Source: an uncultured Hymenobacter sp. (GTDB lineage Bacteria > Bacteroidota > Bacteroidia > Cytophagales > Hymenobacteraceae). Taken from it: a stretch of DNA of 9,137 bases. Both the position numbers and the translations under genes were made by a program. The stretch covers positions 1-9,137 of the forward strand of contig CALMOO010000343.1 in NCBI GenBank assembly GCA_937871705.1, written 5' to 3'. This document shows positions 1-7,079 of this stretch, in pieces. The notes under the pieces are model-generated. The model saw only the letters and a program-made list of their open reading frames with translations. It was not told where the DNA came from and searched no databases. Positions within the stretch are counted from its first letter, which is position 1, and each line of letters begins with the position of its first letter.

Positions 1-1
1 C

Positions 2-1249
2 TACATCAGCGGCCACCAAAACTGGGGACAGCTGGTGAAAATGCAGGACGCCGAGGAGCCGACCTACAACATTCGGCTGCTGCGCGGCGTGAGCGTGGAG
101 GAAGTGAACCGCGCCGAGAAATACGTCGTCGATTCGCGCGGCCAGCGCACCGACTACGACGTGCTCATCATGGCTACGGGTAGCCGGGCGGCGGTGCCGC
201 GCCACCTGCCGGCGCTACCCGGCATCTTCACCATGCGCAGCCGCACCGATGCCGACGATTTTAAAAATCACCTGCCGCCGCAAGCGCACGTAGTGATTGT
301 AGGCGGCGGCTTGCTGGGGCTCGAAATGGCAGCTTCGCTGCGCGAGGTCGGCACCAAAGTGTCGATTATTCAACGCACGTCGCGGTTTCTGGACCGCCAG
401 CTCGACCAGTTGGGCAGCCAGCTTTTGCAAGAAGAAATGCTGGACCAGGGCTGCGACCTCTACTTCAACGACGAGGTGGAGCTGTACTACGGCCGCTCGC
501 GCCTGACGGGGGTAGGGCTGAAAAGCGGCCGCCGCCTCGACTGCGACGCCCTCATCTTGGCCATCGGCACTGTGCCCAACCTGGAGCTGGCCCGCGACTG
601 CGGCCTGGCTTGCAAACGGGGAGTAGTAGTCGATAGCCGCCTGCAAACCAGCGACCCCAACGTGTACGCCCTAGGCGAAATCGCCGAGTTTGAGGGCACG
701 CTCTATGGCATCACGGCCGCCGCCGAGCAGCAAGCGGCCGTGGTGGCGCGCTACCTCAGCGGCGATGTAGGCAGCTACTACCGGGGTAGCACGTTTATGA
801 ATATCATTAAAATCCACGGCTTCGACCTATGCAGTATCGGCCTCCCCGAGTGCCCCGATACGGTTCATTATGAAGAGATTATCTTCATCGACAAAGCCAA
901 GCGCTACTACAAGAAGTGCATCATTCACCAAGACCGGCTAGTCGGCGCCATCCTCATCGGCGACAAAAGCGAGTTTCAGGAATTCCGGGAGCTAATCGCT
1001 AATAAAACGGAGCTGAGCGACAAGCGCCTGCAGCTGCTGCGCAGCGGCAGCAAGGCCGTGCCGGTGCTCGGCAAGCTGGTGTGCAGCTGCAACAACGTGG
1101 GCGCCGACAACCTGAGACAAGCCATCGGTGCGGGCTGCGACAGCCTCAAGAAGCTCTGCGCTACCACCGGCGCGGGCACCGGCTGCGGCTCGTGCCGCCC
1201 CGAGGTGCAGCGAATTTTGGAGGAGAGCTTGGTGGCGGTCGAAGGATAG
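2..1249 (+). CDS. NirB-like FAD/NAD(P)H oxidoreductase with C-terminal BFD-type [2Fe-2S] domain (5' partial)
   Basis: The reading frame is open from the window's left edge, so the N-terminal FAD-binding segment is missing; an internal GTG at 35 is not a credible start. Counting from that GTG, the protein shows the ATG motif of pyridine nucleotide-disulphide oxidoreductases (MATGS, 46-50), an NAD(P)H-binding Rossmann turn (VIVGGGLLGLEMA, 87-99), a second ATG-like motif (LAIGTVPN, 175-182) and the FAD-contacting YALGEIAEF (211-219), where Glu replaces the usual Asp as in NirB proteins. The C-terminus (about 347-398) is a BFD-like [2Fe-2S] domain with C350-x-C352, 31 residues, then C384-x2-C387. 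No redox-active disulphide is visible. Unlike full NirB, the chain stops after the BFD domain and has no siroheme part, so it probably carries electrons from NAD(P)H to a partner in the cytoplasm. The next gene, 49 bp downstream, is a rubredoxin fusion and a likely partner. A role in nitrate/nitrite assimilation is inferred from family and neighbours. Confidence 0.85.
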   Translation, partial: YISGHQNWGQLVKMQDAEEPTYNIRLLRGVSVEEVNRAEKYVVDSRGQRTDYDVLIMATGSRAAVPRHLPALPGIFTMRSRTDADDFKNHLPPQAHVVIVGGGLLGLEMAASLREVGTKVSIIQRTSRFLDRQLDQLGSQLLQEEMLDQGCDLYFNDEVELYYGRSRLTGVGLKSGRRLDCDALILAIGTVPNLELARDCGLACKRGVVVDSRLQTSDPNVYALGEIAEFEGTLYGITAAAEQQAAVVARYLSGDVGSYYRGSTFMNIIKIHGFDLCSIGLPECPDTVHYEEIIFIDKAKRYYKKCIIHQDRLVGAILIGDKSEFQEFRELIANKTELSDKRLQLLRSGSKAVPVLGKLVCSCNNVGADNLRQAIGAGCDSLKKLCATTGAGTGCGSCRPEVQRILEESLVAVEG

Positions 1250-1298
1250 CACTTCATTCTAGCGGGGAACCTCACCGCCTACCCCTCTCCAGCGGCTT

Positions 1299-2792
1299 AT
1301 GCTCTCCCAAACCCACACCGTCAAAGTCAACCTTCCTGGCGGCATCGTCTCGGCCGGCGACTTGCTCACGCTTCTCGAAGTGGCCGAGCGAGCGGAGGTC
1401 GAATACGTGCAGTTTGGCAACCGTCAGGAGCTGCTTTTCACCATCGAGGCAGCCCAGCGGCGCAGCCTGCTGCAAGCACTTGCTAAGGCCGATATCCGCT
1501 GCGAAGTTGATGCCGACTTACATCCCAACATCAGCAGTTCCTACGTGGTGGAAGACGTGTTTCACAACACTGCCTGGCTGCGCGAGGGCGTGTACAAGGA
1601 TATTCTGGACCTGTTTGACTTTCAGCCTCAGCTGAAAATCAACCTTATAGATAGAAGCCAGACATTTGTGCCCTTTTTCACAGGCAACCTCAATTTTGTC
1701 ACCTCTGACACCAGCAATTATTGGTATCTCTACCTGCGCTTCCCCAAAACGAATGCTGTCTACTGCTGGCCCCACCTCGTGTATTCAGAAGATATTCCGG
1801 GCCTGAGCAGCGCCATCGAGCGGGTCATTTTTGCTAATAAAGACAAATTTTACGACCAGCCGACGACCGACGGCGCTTTGCTACACCAACTGGTGAGCGC
1901 TGCCAGTTCGTTTGTCATTCAGCCAATTACGAGTCCGCTCACGCTGCCCGAGTTCACCCTACCTTACTACGAAGGCTTCAACCGCTACGGCAGCAAGCTG
2001 TGGCTGGGCATTTACCGGCGCGATGAGCGGTTCTCGGTGGTTTTTCTGAAGGACGTGTGCCAGATTTGCCTGCAAACTCGGCTTGGCCAGTTGTGCACTA
2101 CCCCCTGGAAGTCACTCATCATCAAAGGCATCAATCTGGCTGACCGACCGCACTGGGATGCCGTGCTACGCAAGCATCGCATCAACGTGCGCCACGCCGC
2201 CAACGAGCTCAACTGGCAAGTCGAAGACCTGTGCGCCTACGGCCTGGCCCTAAAGCACGAGCTGGTGCGCCATTTCAATGAGGAAGACATTCGCACTTAT
2301 CAGCTGTGCTTTGCCATCAAAACCAAGCCCAAAACCGGTCTCTTTGCTTCCATTGTCATTCGCAGCCACTTCGATAATATCACCCAAACGGGCCTGCACG
2401 CCGAGCAGTTTGAGATACTGCACACCCGCGACTTCAACCCTAACAGCAAGGACTTCGTCAGCTTTCGCAAGAAGGTGAGCCGCGAAAACCTAGCCTGGTA
2501 CCTCACGCAGCTCTGCGACTATTTCTACGAGCTACAAAGCACACCGGCCCTACCCCCCTCGCCGGCCGAAACCCCACCCGCAACGGCTGCCACAGCGCTG
2601 CTCTACCAGTGCCGCCGCTGCCTTACCGTGTACGACGAAGTGCACGGCGACCCAGCTCAGGGCATCGCTGTTGGCACATCTTTTCCTACCCTAACGGCCT
2701 ACGCGTGCCCGACCTGTGAGGCTTCGCAGGAATATTTTGTGCCCGTGCAAACGCCGCAAAGCCAGCTGCGAGCCGTAATAGTAGGCCCATAA
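1299..2792 (+). CDS. Degenerate nitrite/sulfite-reductase-fold protein fused to C-terminal rubredoxin
   Basis: A 497-residue protein. Residues about 8-70 and 220-300 resemble the two ferredoxin-like half domains of the nitrite/sulfite reductase family; the second contains the characteristic TTPWKSLIIKGI (267-278), comparable to the TPW..lvlPg stretch of siroheme reductases and CobG. A Pro/Ala/Thr-rich linker (413-433) leads to a complete rubredoxin (about 435-481) with C438-x2-C441 and C470-x2-C473, YDEVHGDP and GIAVGTSFPTL, which binds one Fe through four Cys. The siroheme/4Fe-4S signature (C-x5-C ... C-x3-C) is not visible. Where SGCPNxC would be expected there is KTKPKTG (341-347), and near the first pair only C312 remains. 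So catalysis by a siroheme centre looks unlikely, and an electron-transfer or scaffold role is more plausible; this alignment is by eye. A separate C254-x2-C257-x8-C266 group sits in the second half domain. It lies between a NAD(P)H oxidoreductase and a siroheme-pathway gene on the same strand, probably one operon. Confidence 0.8.
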   Translation: MLSQTHTVKVNLPGGIVSAGDLLTLLEVAERAEVEYVQFGNRQELLFTIEAAQRRSLLQALAKADIRCEVDADLHPNISSSYVVEDVFHNTAWLREGVYKDILDLFDFQPQLKINLIDRSQTFVPFFTGNLNFVTSDTSNYWYLYLRFPKTNAVYCWPHLVYSEDIPGLSSAIERVIFANKDKFYDQPTTDGALLHQLVSAASSFVIQPITSPLTLPEFTLPYYEGFNRYGSKLWLGIYRRDERFSVVFLKDVCQICLQTRLGQLCTTPWKSLIIKGINLADRPHWDAVLRKHRINVRHAANELNWQVEDLCAYGLALKHELVRHFNEEDIRTYQLCFAIKTKPKTGLFASIVIRSHFDNITQTGLHAEQFEILHTRDFNPNSKDFVSFRKKVSRENLAWYLTQLCDYFYELQSTPALPPSPAETPPATAATALLYQCRRCLTVYDEVHGDPAQGIAVGTSFPTLTAYACPTCEASQEYFVPVQTPQSQLRAVIVGP

Positions 2793-2808
2793 CGGCGCGC
2801 AGCTGGCT
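2760..2808 (+). promoter_or_regulatory. Long intercistronic hairpin at the rubredoxin-fusion/precorrin-2 dehydrogenase junction
   Basis: AGCCAGCTGCG (2760-2770) is the exact reverse complement of CGCAGCTGGCT (2798-2808). Inside, GCCGT (2772-2776) pairs with ACGGC (2792-2796) across one A/G mismatch, giving about 16 paired positions around a 15-nt loop that contains the upstream stop codon. No T-run follows, so it is not a standard intrinsic terminator. It ends 13 nt before the next start codon and could stabilise or process the mRNA or tune expression of the downstream gene; the function is inference. Confidence 0.65.
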
Positions 2809-2821
2809 GTATCTTCACCGC

Positions 2822-3508
2822 ATGCCCGACCAAAACCCGCTTTTCCCAGCCTTCCTTAAGCTCGAAAACCTGCCCGTGCTGCTCGTCGGCGGCGGCAACG
2901 TGGGCTTGGAAAAACTCACCGCCATCCTGCGTAATAGTCCCGCCACGGCCGTAACGGTGGTCAGCCTCAGCATGCTGCCCGAGCTGCGCGAGCTAGCTAC
3001 CCGCAACCCGCACGTGCAACTCGTAGAACGGGCCTACGCCGAAACCGACCTCGACGCGCACGACATCGTCTTCGCCGCTACCGACGACCCCACGCTGCAC
3101 CGCGGCATCAAGGCCGCTGCCCGCGCTCGCCGCCTGCTCGTGAACGTGGCCGACACGCCCGACCTCTGCGATTTCTACCTGTCCTCAGTGGTCGTAAAAG
3201 GCCAGCTTAAAGTAGCCGTTTCCACCAATGGCAAGTCGCCGACCGTGGGCAAGCGCCTGCGCGCCGTGCTCGAAGAAACCCTGCCCGAAGAGCTCGACGA
3301 AGTGCTGCAGCAAATGACCGTCATCCGCGGCCGCCTGGCCGGCGACTTCGCCACTAAAGTCAAGTCGCTAAACGCCGTCACCGCCGAGCTAGCGGGGGGT
3401 AGGGCCTACGAGTCGCCCGCCACCAAGCGCTGGCGGCGCCTGGCCACCGGCTCACTGCTGGCCCTGGGAACGTTCCTACTCACGCGGCTAATTCGGCGGC
3501 CCGAGTAG
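2822..3508 (+). CDS. Precorrin-2 dehydrogenase / sirohydrochlorin ferrochelatase (siroheme synthase N-terminal type, Met8-like)
   Basis: This 228-residue protein matches the dehydrogenase/ferrochelatase module of siroheme synthase (CysG N-terminal half, yeast Met8, SirC-type). The family oxidises precorrin-2 to sirohydrochlorin with NAD+, and many members then insert Fe2+ to give siroheme, the cofactor of nitrite and sulfite reductases. Visible features are the NAD-binding LLVGGGNVGLEK (20-31), VFAATDD (83-89), VNVADTPDLCDFY (107-119) whose D111 is the likely catalytic Asp, and STNGKSP (134-140). A CobA methyltransferase domain is absent and must be encoded elsewhere. A basic stretch and a hydrophobic segment (about 206-224, then RLIRRPE) at the C-terminus suggest a tail anchor to the inner membrane, which is unusual next to soluble CysG. 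It starts 29 bp after the rubredoxin fusion, beyond a strong hairpin, and its end converges on gpmA. Ferrochelatase activity is by family, not shown by the sequence. Confidence 0.88.
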   Translation: MPDQNPLFPAFLKLENLPVLLVGGGNVGLEKLTAILRNSPATAVTVVSLSMLPELRELATRNPHVQLVERAYAETDLDAHDIVFAATDDPTLHRGIKAAARARRLLVNVADTPDLCDFYLSSVVVKGQLKVAVSTNGKSPTVGKRLRAVLEETLPEELDEVLQQMTVIRGRLAGDFATKVKSLNAVTAELAGGRAYESPATKRWRRLATGSLLALGTFLLTRLIRRPE

Positions 3509-3543
3509 CCGCAGTACCGCAAACTTTGCAGCTCACGCCTGCA

Positions 3544-4233
3544 CTACGTCAAATAGTAGTGCTTGATTCTGTTGAGGTTATCGTCTAGTTCGTACACCAG
3601 TGGCACGCCGGTCGGAATATCAAGATTCGTCACTTCCTCATCCGAAAGCTTGTCGATATACTGCACCAGCGCGCGCAGGCTGTTGCCATGCGCCGCCACC
3701 ACCACGCGCTGCTGGTGCCGCATGGCGCGCATAATGCGCTCGGTCCAGAAGGGCATTACGCGCTCCATTGTCTCGCTCAGGTTTTCCGTCACGGGCAGCT
3801 CGCGGTCGGTCAGGTGCTGGTAGCGAATATCAAAACCGGGGAAGCGCGGGTCGTTGCGCTCAATGGGAGGGGGTAGGGCGTGTGGGTCGCGGCGCCACTG
3901 CTGCACCTGCTCGGCGCCATACTGCGTGGCCGTTTCGGCCTTATTCAGCCCCTGCAAAGCCCCATAAAAACGCTCGTTCAGCCGCCACGATTTCTGCACC
4001 GGAATCCAGAGCATGTCCATCTCTTCCAGCACGATATCGAGTGTCTTAATAGCCCGCTTCAGCACCGACGTAAACCCCTGGTCGAAGACGTAGCCGTTCT
4101 TCTTCAGAAGCTGCCCCGCCTGCCGGGCCTGCTGCACGCCATTTTCTGAGAGGTCCACGTCAGTCCAGCCGGTGAAGCGGTTTTCCTGGTTCCACACGCT
4201 TTCGCCGTGGCGGATGAGCACTAGTTTTTCCAT
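3544..4233 (-). CDS. gpmA: 2,3-bisphosphoglycerate-dependent phosphoglycerate mutase
   Basis: Interconverts 3- and 2-phosphoglycerate in cytoplasmic glycolysis/gluconeogenesis through a phosphohistidine intermediate. The 229-residue protein begins MEKLVLIRHGES, with phospho-acceptor H9 and R8; it also has TGWTDVDLSENG (21-32), R60, WRLNERFYGALQGLNK (83-98) with catalytic E87, and AAHGNSLRALV (180-190) with H182. Length is close to E. coli GpmA (250). The ATG at 4233 is chosen because the family starts just before the RHGE motif; an in-frame TTG 18 nt upstream is less likely. The loop DPHALPPPIE (117-126) carries a proline run coded by a copy of the GGGGGTAGGG motif read in reverse. The gene converges on the siroheme gene with a gap of 35 bp and diverges from the lipoprotein gene. 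No clear terminator is visible after its stop. Confidence 0.96.
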   Translation of the reverse strand: MEKLVLIRHGESVWNQENRFTGWTDVDLSENGVQQARQAGQLLKKNGYVFDQGFTSVLKRAIKTLDIVLEEMDMLWIPVQKSWRLNERFYGALQGLNKAETATQYGAEQVQQWRRDPHALPPPIERNDPRFPGFDIRYQHLTDRELPVTENLSETMERVMPFWTERIMRAMRHQQRVVVAAHGNSLRALVQYIDKLSDEEVTNLDIPTGVPLVYELDDNLNRIKHYYLT

Positions 4234-4253
4234 AGGGAGAGAGCTAAGCAATA

Positions 4254-4284
4254 AGTATGTAAGCTAGCCCTTATACTAGCCAAA
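4254..4284 (-). promoter_or_regulatory. Weak candidate gpmA promoter with internal inverted repeat
   Basis: On the minus strand TTTG (4284-4281) lies 19 nt upstream of TACATACT (4261-4254), a poor match to the Bacteroidota -7 TAnnTTTG. Between them GCTAG (4263-4267) and CTAGC (4276-4280) form a 5-bp inverted repeat that might be an operator. The element sits 20-50 nt upstream of the gpmA ATG, in the only gap available for its promoter. Confidence 0.25.
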
Positions 4285-4328
4285 CGAAACCACGGCCAAC
4301 TTACCAAAAATCTTACTCCAGCTCGCTT

Positions 4329-4925
4329 ATGCTCAAATGGTGTTGGGTAACATCTGTTATGATGCTATTCGTGGCTTGCTCTAAGCAAAAGCCTATCGGC
4401 AAACGCGTGTCCCTATCGGAAGCTCGCATATCTCTCATCTTGCCTGACAGTAGCTTAAAAGCGGCAAAGCCTTTTTTGTGGGGGCCTGATTGTAGCAGCT
4501 GTGACTACAGTACCACATATTATTTCCACAATGCGGACTCTACCTCCACAACAGGAATTACTGTTAAGGTCTATCCAGATACATTGGGCATTAGATGGCC
4601 GTGGAAGTGGCTATTCAATGAACAACGTACTAAAGACGATTTCACAGCAATGAACAGAGGCTACGCAACTATCGAAAAGCTCACTGCTGATAGTATCAGT
4701 AAGACGGTTACAATTGACGCTCGATTTACCAGACAGGGGCACCATGCCTTTATGAAGGAGATTACCATCCGCCGCAGGCAACATCAGATTCAGTTCCACT
4801 TTTTTGTACCTGACAATGCTCAAATGCGCACGGCTGTTGCCAACAGTGAAGCTAGCATCTTTATAGACCCACGCTACATGGATAGCCCAGCCGAATCCTA
4901 CCAGGATTTTAGAAGTAGTCTCTAG
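4329..4925 (+). CDS. Unrecognised putative lipoprotein
   Basis: I do not recognise the family. The 198-residue product begins with a short charged head and a hydrophobic segment (W6-A16) ending in a lipobox LFVAC, so C17 would be the lipidated residue after signal peptidase II cleavage. The residues that follow (SKQKP) do not resemble the acidic surface-export signal of some Bacteroidota lipoproteins, so a periplasm-facing location is more likely. The mature part has a C55-x2-C58 pair in a segment rich in Ser, Thr and Tyr, an aromatic patch (RWPWKWLF, 89-96) and alternating strands (for example QIQFHFFV, 153-160), consistent with a small beta-rich domain. Base composition is visibly less GC-rich than in flanking genes, as for a recent arrival or weakly constrained gene. 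It diverges from gpmA; no good -7 element was found upstream. It ends about 20 nt before the rpsA promoter and has no obvious terminator of its own. Confidence 0.75.
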   Translation: MLKWCWVTSVMMLFVACSKQKPIGKRVSLSEARISLILPDSSLKAAKPFLWGPDCSSCDYSTTYYFHNADSTSTTGITVKVYPDTLGIRWPWKWLFNEQRTKDDFTAMNRGYATIEKLTADSISKTVTIDARFTRQGHHAFMKEITIRRRQHQIQFHFFVPDNAQMRTAVANSEASIFIDPRYMDSPAESYQDFRSSL

Positions 4926-4945
4926 CAAAACTGTCTGAAAATCCG

Positions 4946-4953
4946 TACCTTTG
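4946..4953 (+). promoter_or_regulatory. rpsA promoter, Bacteroidota -7 element TACCTTTG
   Basis: TACCTTTG is an exact match to TAnnTTTG and is identical to the element in front of tRNA-Cys at 7104. No clear -33 TTTG is seen 19-21 bp upstream. Transcription would start near 4960, giving an rpsA leader of about 100 nt. Confidence 0.65.
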
Positions 4954-4989
4954 CGGCCCTGTCAAGGCGGCAGGCCGGTAGCTAACCTC

Positions 4990-5028
4990 CCGGAACCAAC
5001 TCAAAATGCGCTTCGCCCTGGGTTCCGG
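4990..5028 (+). promoter_or_regulatory. Hairpin in the rpsA leader
   Basis: CCGGAACC (4990-4997) and GGTTCCGG (5021-5028) form a perfect 8-bp inverted repeat around a 23-nt loop. The start of a 12-codon upstream ORF lies in the loop. S1 genes in other bacteria are translationally autoregulated through leader structure; the same role here is inference. Confidence 0.5.
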
Positions 5029-5044
5029 CGGTGGCGTTCAGTAG
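5006..5044 (+). CDS. Candidate 12-codon upstream ORF in the rpsA leader
   Basis: ATG at 5006 opens MRFALGSGGGVQ and stops at TAG 5042-5044, 19 nt before the rpsA ATG. Its start is in the loop of the leader hairpin and its codons run through the 3' arm, so a ribosome translating it would open that stem. It may be a leader peptide or a chance ORF; only the position supports it. Confidence 0.25.
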   Translation: MRFALGSGGGVQ

Positions 5045-5063
5045 TTTAGGAACCTGCTATTTC

Positions 5064-7013
5064 ATGGCAGAATTGATTGACGATTTCGACTGGGACAATG
5101 TCGATGCCAGCGGCTTTGGGGGTAACTACAACGCCGACCAGCGTGCTGAGCTGGAAAAAATGTACAGCGACACCCTCACCACCGTTCAGGAGGAAGAGGT
5201 AATTAAAGGCACCGTGGTGGGCCTCACCGACCGCGATGTTATCCTGAACATCGGCTTCAAATCAGATGGCCTCGTGCCACTGAGCGAATTCCGCGACCTG
5301 CCCGACCTAAAAATCGGCGACGAGGTTGACGTGTTTATCGAAGACCAGGAAGATGCAAACGGCCAGCTCATCCTGAGCCGTAAGAAAGCTAAAATCAAGC
5401 AGGCCTGGAACGCTATTTACGCGGCTCTGGAGAATGATACCGTGCTGGAAGGCGTGGTGAAGCGCCGCACCAAAGGCGGTCTCATCATGGAGATGGATGG
5501 CGTAGAAGCCTTCCTCCCCGGCTCGCAAATCGACGTGAAGCCTATCCGCGATTTCGATATCTATGTGGGTCGCCGCATGGAAGTAAAGGTTGTGAAAATC
5601 AACGCTGCGTTCGACAACGTAGTGGTGTCGCACAAAGTCCTCATCGAGAAGGACCTCGAGCAGCAGCGCGAAGCCATCCTGAACAACCTCGAAAAAGGTC
5701 AGATTCTGGAAGGCAACATCAAGAACATGACCAACTTTGGCGTGTTCATCGACCTCGGCGGTGTCGATGGTCTGCTGCACATCACGGACATTTCGTGGGG
5801 TCGCATCGCTCACCCGAGCGAGGCATTGCAGCTCGACCAGAAACTCAACGTGGTTGTGTTGGACTTCGACGAAGCCAAGAAGCGTATTTCGCTGGGCTTG
5901 AAGCAACTGACTCCTCACCCATGGGATTCGCTGCCCGCCGACCTCGGCCCCGGCTCGCGTGTTCAGGGCCGCATCGTGAACGTAGCCGACTATGGCGCAT
6001 TCATGGAAGTGGTACCCGGTGTGGAAGGCCTCATCCACGTGTCGGAGATGAGCTGGAGCCAGCACCTGCGTAACCCGCAGGACTTCATCAAGCAAGGCGA
6101 CATCGTGGAGGCAGTAGTACTGACCCTCGACCGTGAAGACCGCAAGATGAGCCTCGGCATCAAGCAGCTGACCGAAGACCCATGGACTCGTGGCGACTTC
6201 GCTGAGAAGTTCGCCGTAGGTACCAAGCACAGTGGCCAGGTTCGTAACCTCACCAACTTCGGCCTCTTCGTGGAGCTGGAAGAAGGCGTAGACGGCCTCG
6301 TGCACGTGTCGGACCTGTCGTGGACCAAGAAAGTGAAGCACCCTTCGGAAGTGGTGAAAGTGGGCGACAAGCTCGACGTAGTAGTACTCGAGTTAGATAT
6401 GTCGGCCCGCCGCCTCGCCCTGGGCGTGAAGCAGTTGGAGGAAAACCCCTGGGATACCTTCCAGACGGTGTTCACCCCTGGCTCGGTACACAAGGCTACC
6501 ATCACCGAGAAGTCGGACCGTGGTGCTGTGCTCGAGTTGCCTTACGGCATCGAAGGCTTCGCCTACCCCAAAGGCTTGGTGAAAGAGGATGGCTCGAACG
6601 CCGAAAACGGCGAGCAGCTTGACTTCCGCGTAACTGAGTTCTCGAAAGATGACCGTCGCATCGTGCTCTCGCACACTGCGGTGTACAACAAAGAGGACGA
6701 AAGCAACCGTGGTACGGCCAACTCGAAGTTCGCTAAAAAGGCTACCCCCAACGCTGGCCAAGGCCAGGGCGAAGGCAAGCTGAGCGACCTCAAGAAGCCG
6801 GCTGACAAGAACACCCTCGGCGACCTCGACGCCTTGAGCGCCCTGCGCGACCAGCTTGCTGGTGCCGAGCGCCAGGCTGGCGAAGACAAGCTGAAGGCTC
6901 GCACCGGCCAAGCTGACGCGAAGACTGAGTCCGAAACCGGCCTCAACTCGCCCGGTCCTGGTTCGCCTGCTCCCGGCAAGTCACCCGACTACGCTGAGAT
7001 TCAAGGTTCATAA
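5064..7013 (+). CDS. rpsA: 30S ribosomal protein S1
   Basis: A 649-residue RNA-binding protein of the small ribosomal subunit that helps mRNA bind and unfold. Six S1 (OB-fold) repeats are visible at about 44-108, 125-192, 211-281, 296-368, 384-456 and 471-540. Repeats 3-5 are the most canonical, with NFGVFI..GVDGLLHITDISW-type cores each closed by SLGLKQL, SLGIKQL or ALGVKQL. The divergent first two repeats are those that usually contact the ribosome. A tail (541-649) rich in Gly, Lys, Asp, Ala and Pro contains a conserved-looking NTLGDLDALSALRDQL. The ATG at 5064 (MAELIDDFDWDN) is preferred; an in-frame GTG at 5031 overlaps the leader hairpin. No Shine-Dalgarno sequence is present, as expected in Bacteroidota. 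Monocistronic: own promoter at 4946 and intrinsic terminator at 7039-7068. Confidence 0.97.
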   Translation: MAELIDDFDWDNVDASGFGGNYNADQRAELEKMYSDTLTTVQEEEVIKGTVVGLTDRDVILNIGFKSDGLVPLSEFRDLPDLKIGDEVDVFIEDQEDANGQLILSRKKAKIKQAWNAIYAALENDTVLEGVVKRRTKGGLIMEMDGVEAFLPGSQIDVKPIRDFDIYVGRRMEVKVVKINAAFDNVVVSHKVLIEKDLEQQREAILNNLEKGQILEGNIKNMTNFGVFIDLGGVDGLLHITDISWGRIAHPSEALQLDQKLNVVVLDFDEAKKRISLGLKQLTPHPWDSLPADLGPGSRVQGRIVNVADYGAFMEVVPGVEGLIHVSEMSWSQHLRNPQDFIKQGDIVEAVVLTLDREDRKMSLGIKQLTEDPWTRGDFAEKFAVGTKHSGQVRNLTNFGLFVELEEGVDGLVHVSDLSWTKKVKHPSEVVKVGDKLDVVVLELDMSARRLALGVKQLEENPWDTFQTVFTPGSVHKATITEKSDRGAVLELPYGIEGFAYPKGLVKEDGSNAENGEQLDFRVTEFSKDDRRIVLSHTAVYNKEDESNRGTANSKFAKKATPNAGQGQGEGKLSDLKKPADKNTLGDLDALSALRDQLAGAERQAGEDKLKARTGQADAKTESETGLNSPGPGSPAPGKSPDYAEIQGS

Positions 7014-7038
7014 AGCCTTGAGCTTAGGTTAAATGAAG

Positions 7039-7068
7039 AAGCCCCGGCCGCAAGGTCGGGGCTTTTTT
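7039..7068 (+). terminator. Intrinsic terminator of rpsA
   Basis: An 11-bp stem, AAGCCCCGGCC with GGTCGGGGCTT (one G-U pair), is closed by a GCAA tetraloop and followed by a run of six T. It lies 25 nt after the rpsA stop. Confidence 0.92.
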
Positions 7069-7079
7069 AGTGCCTCTAC

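Noticed and set aside
3509..3543. Bidirectional terminator between the siroheme gene and gpmA
   Set aside because: Only very short stems (GCAAA/TTTGC, TGCAG/CTGCA) and no T-run were found in the 35-bp gap.
4234..4251. Upstream TTG start for gpmA
   Set aside because: Family members begin directly before the LIRHGES motif, matching the ATG at 4233.
5031..5063. Upstream GTG start for rpsA
   Set aside because: The 11 extra residues overlap the leader hairpin and are unlike known S1 N-termini; the ATG at 5064 fits better.
5307..6341. 344-codon minus-strand reading frame opposite rpsA
   Set aside because: It mirrors the S1 repeats on the coding strand, and its repeated His/Val pattern follows from the S1 repeat codons.
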